In this document: positions 55,373-55,910 of the stretch, one piece after another
Layout of the letters: each line of letters opens with the position of its first letter
How positions within the stretch are numbered: the stretch's first letter is position 1
DNA from: a virus
Virus record (IMG/VR): IMGVR_UViG_3300049489_000776
Coordinates: 1 to 55,910 of that record
Length of the DNA: 55,910 nucleotides
Strand: one strand, 5' to 3'
Position numbers and translations under genes: made by a program
Notes under the pieces: generated by a model
Database searches by the model: none
Seen by the model: only the letters and a program-made list of their open reading frames with translations
What the model was told of the DNA's origin: nothing

Positions 55373-55910
55373 ATGAGTTTTATTGGAAAAAATCCTAAAG
55401 TTAATTGGCTAAATTTAGAGCCTCAATCTGCTGACCCTGCGTCTCCAAATGAAGGGGACGTATTCAGGTCAGACGGTACTCCTAGGGCCGCCGGAATATG
55501 GACCTATCAAAGTGCGGCGTGGATTCAAGTTGGTGGTCAAACTAATTCATGGACTTATCGTTCGGTTACAACTACAGACACCGCCCTAACTTCAGACGCT
55601 ATTCTTTATTTAAGTGGAGCCTCGTTCACACAAGGCTTGTACACAGCAGTTGGAAATCAGGGAAAAATTTTAACACTTGTGCATGCAGGAACTTCTTGGA
55701 CTCAAGTTTACACTATAGACCCTAATGGAGCACAAACTATAAACGGAGTAGCTACTTTAAATTTAAACCGTAATGGTGAGTATGTAACTATTCAAAGTGA
55801 TAATTCTAATTGGAATATTATAGAACGCTCTAAGTTATCTGTTCAATTTTTAGCAAATTCTACTTTTACGGTTCCAAATGGAGCCAACAAAGCGGAGGCT
55901 CTCCTTATTG
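55373..55910 (+). CDS. Tail-appendage protein, N-terminal part (3' end outside window)
   Basis: The open frame starts at ATG with GGAG upstream and runs off the right edge after 179 codons. It opens with MSFIGKNPKVNWLNLEPQSA and WTYQSAAWIQVGG, an anchor typical of phage appendage proteins. It continues through beta-strand repeats and ends FTVPNGANKAEALLI plus a lone G. That is the strand that precedes a glycine block in this family. The block is found at base 1 of the window, so this is probably the N-terminus of that protein. Confidence 0.78.
   Translation, partial: MSFIGKNPKVNWLNLEPQSADPASPNEGDVFRSDGTPRAAGIWTYQSAAWIQVGGQTNSWTYRSVTTTDTALTSDAILYLSGASFTQGLYTAVGNQGKILTLVHAGTSWTQVYTIDPNGAQTINGVATLNLNRNGEYVTIQSDNSNWNIIERSKLSVQFLANSTFTVPNGANKAEALLI

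Noticed and set aside
1-55910. CRISPR arrays, tRNA genes, reverse transcriptase or diversity-generating elements
   Set aside because: No direct-repeat/spacer pattern, no cloverleaf and no reverse transcriptase motif were found; the only long tandem repeat is the pentapeptide array.
1-55910. Direct terminal repeats at the window ends
   Set aside because: The first and last hundred bases share no sequence; they appear to be adjoining parts of one gene.

Overview
The window is the genome, or nearly the whole genome, of a tailed bacteriophage with a podovirus-like gene set. It has a large terminase, portal, scaffold, HK97-fold major capsid protein, a head-tail adaptor, a very large tail hub or nozzle protein and two long internal or ejection-type proteins. 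I see no tape measure, sheath or tail tube gene. The sequence is A+T-rich. Starts carry strong AAGGAG-type ribosome sites and genes overlap tightly. There is no integrase, no recognisable repressor, no tRNA and no phage RNA polymerase, so a lytic phage transcribed by host RNA polymerase is the simplest reading. The host cannot be named from the sequence. The two window ends look like halves of one glycine-rich tail-appendage gene, which suggests a circular or circularly permuted molecule opened inside that gene with two bases (or 2+3n) lost at the junction.

Layout. (1) 1-6916, rightward: end of the late block, with glycine-rich and beta-sandwich appendage proteins, an M15 peptidase endolysin, a GIY-YIG homing endonuclease, a 950-residue tail fibre, small membrane proteins (holin candidates) and a RusA-like resolvase. 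(2) 6931-30577, leftward: early and replication region. Recognisable genes are family A DNA polymerase, an SSB-like protein, a PD-(D/E)XK exonuclease, an AEP primase, an SF3/D5 helicase, a C5 cytosine methyltransferase, a DUF5664-type nucleotide hydrolase domain, a lytic transglycosylase, a GP88 protein, a DUF932 protein and a large pentapeptide-repeat protein. Many small membrane or zinc-binding proteins lie between them. (3) 30700-55910, rightward: small early-late genes, then packaging, capsid, tail, ejection and appendage genes.

Regulation. The leftward region carries a family of host sigma70-type promoters (TTGAC[A/T/C], 17-18 base spacer) upstream of most transcription units. A divergent promoter pair sits at 30630-30737. 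The rightward region instead has six copies of an intergenic motif, CTAACAAAGTAACT, four of them built on the stop codon of the preceding gene.

The most interesting points are these. GATC is completely absent from the 55.9 kb. The cytosine methyltransferase gene is overprinted over almost its whole length by a second frame that also looks like a conserved protein. A highly structured candidate RNA has its own promoter at 11.3-11.6 kb. There is an unusual set of proteases, several exported: a secreted subtilase, an HEMGH lipoprotein, a second HEMGH protein and a ClpP-like protease with a signal peptide. A 650-base non-coding region at 26.3-27.0 kb shares repeat words with the repetitive, strongly basic first gene of the rightward operon.
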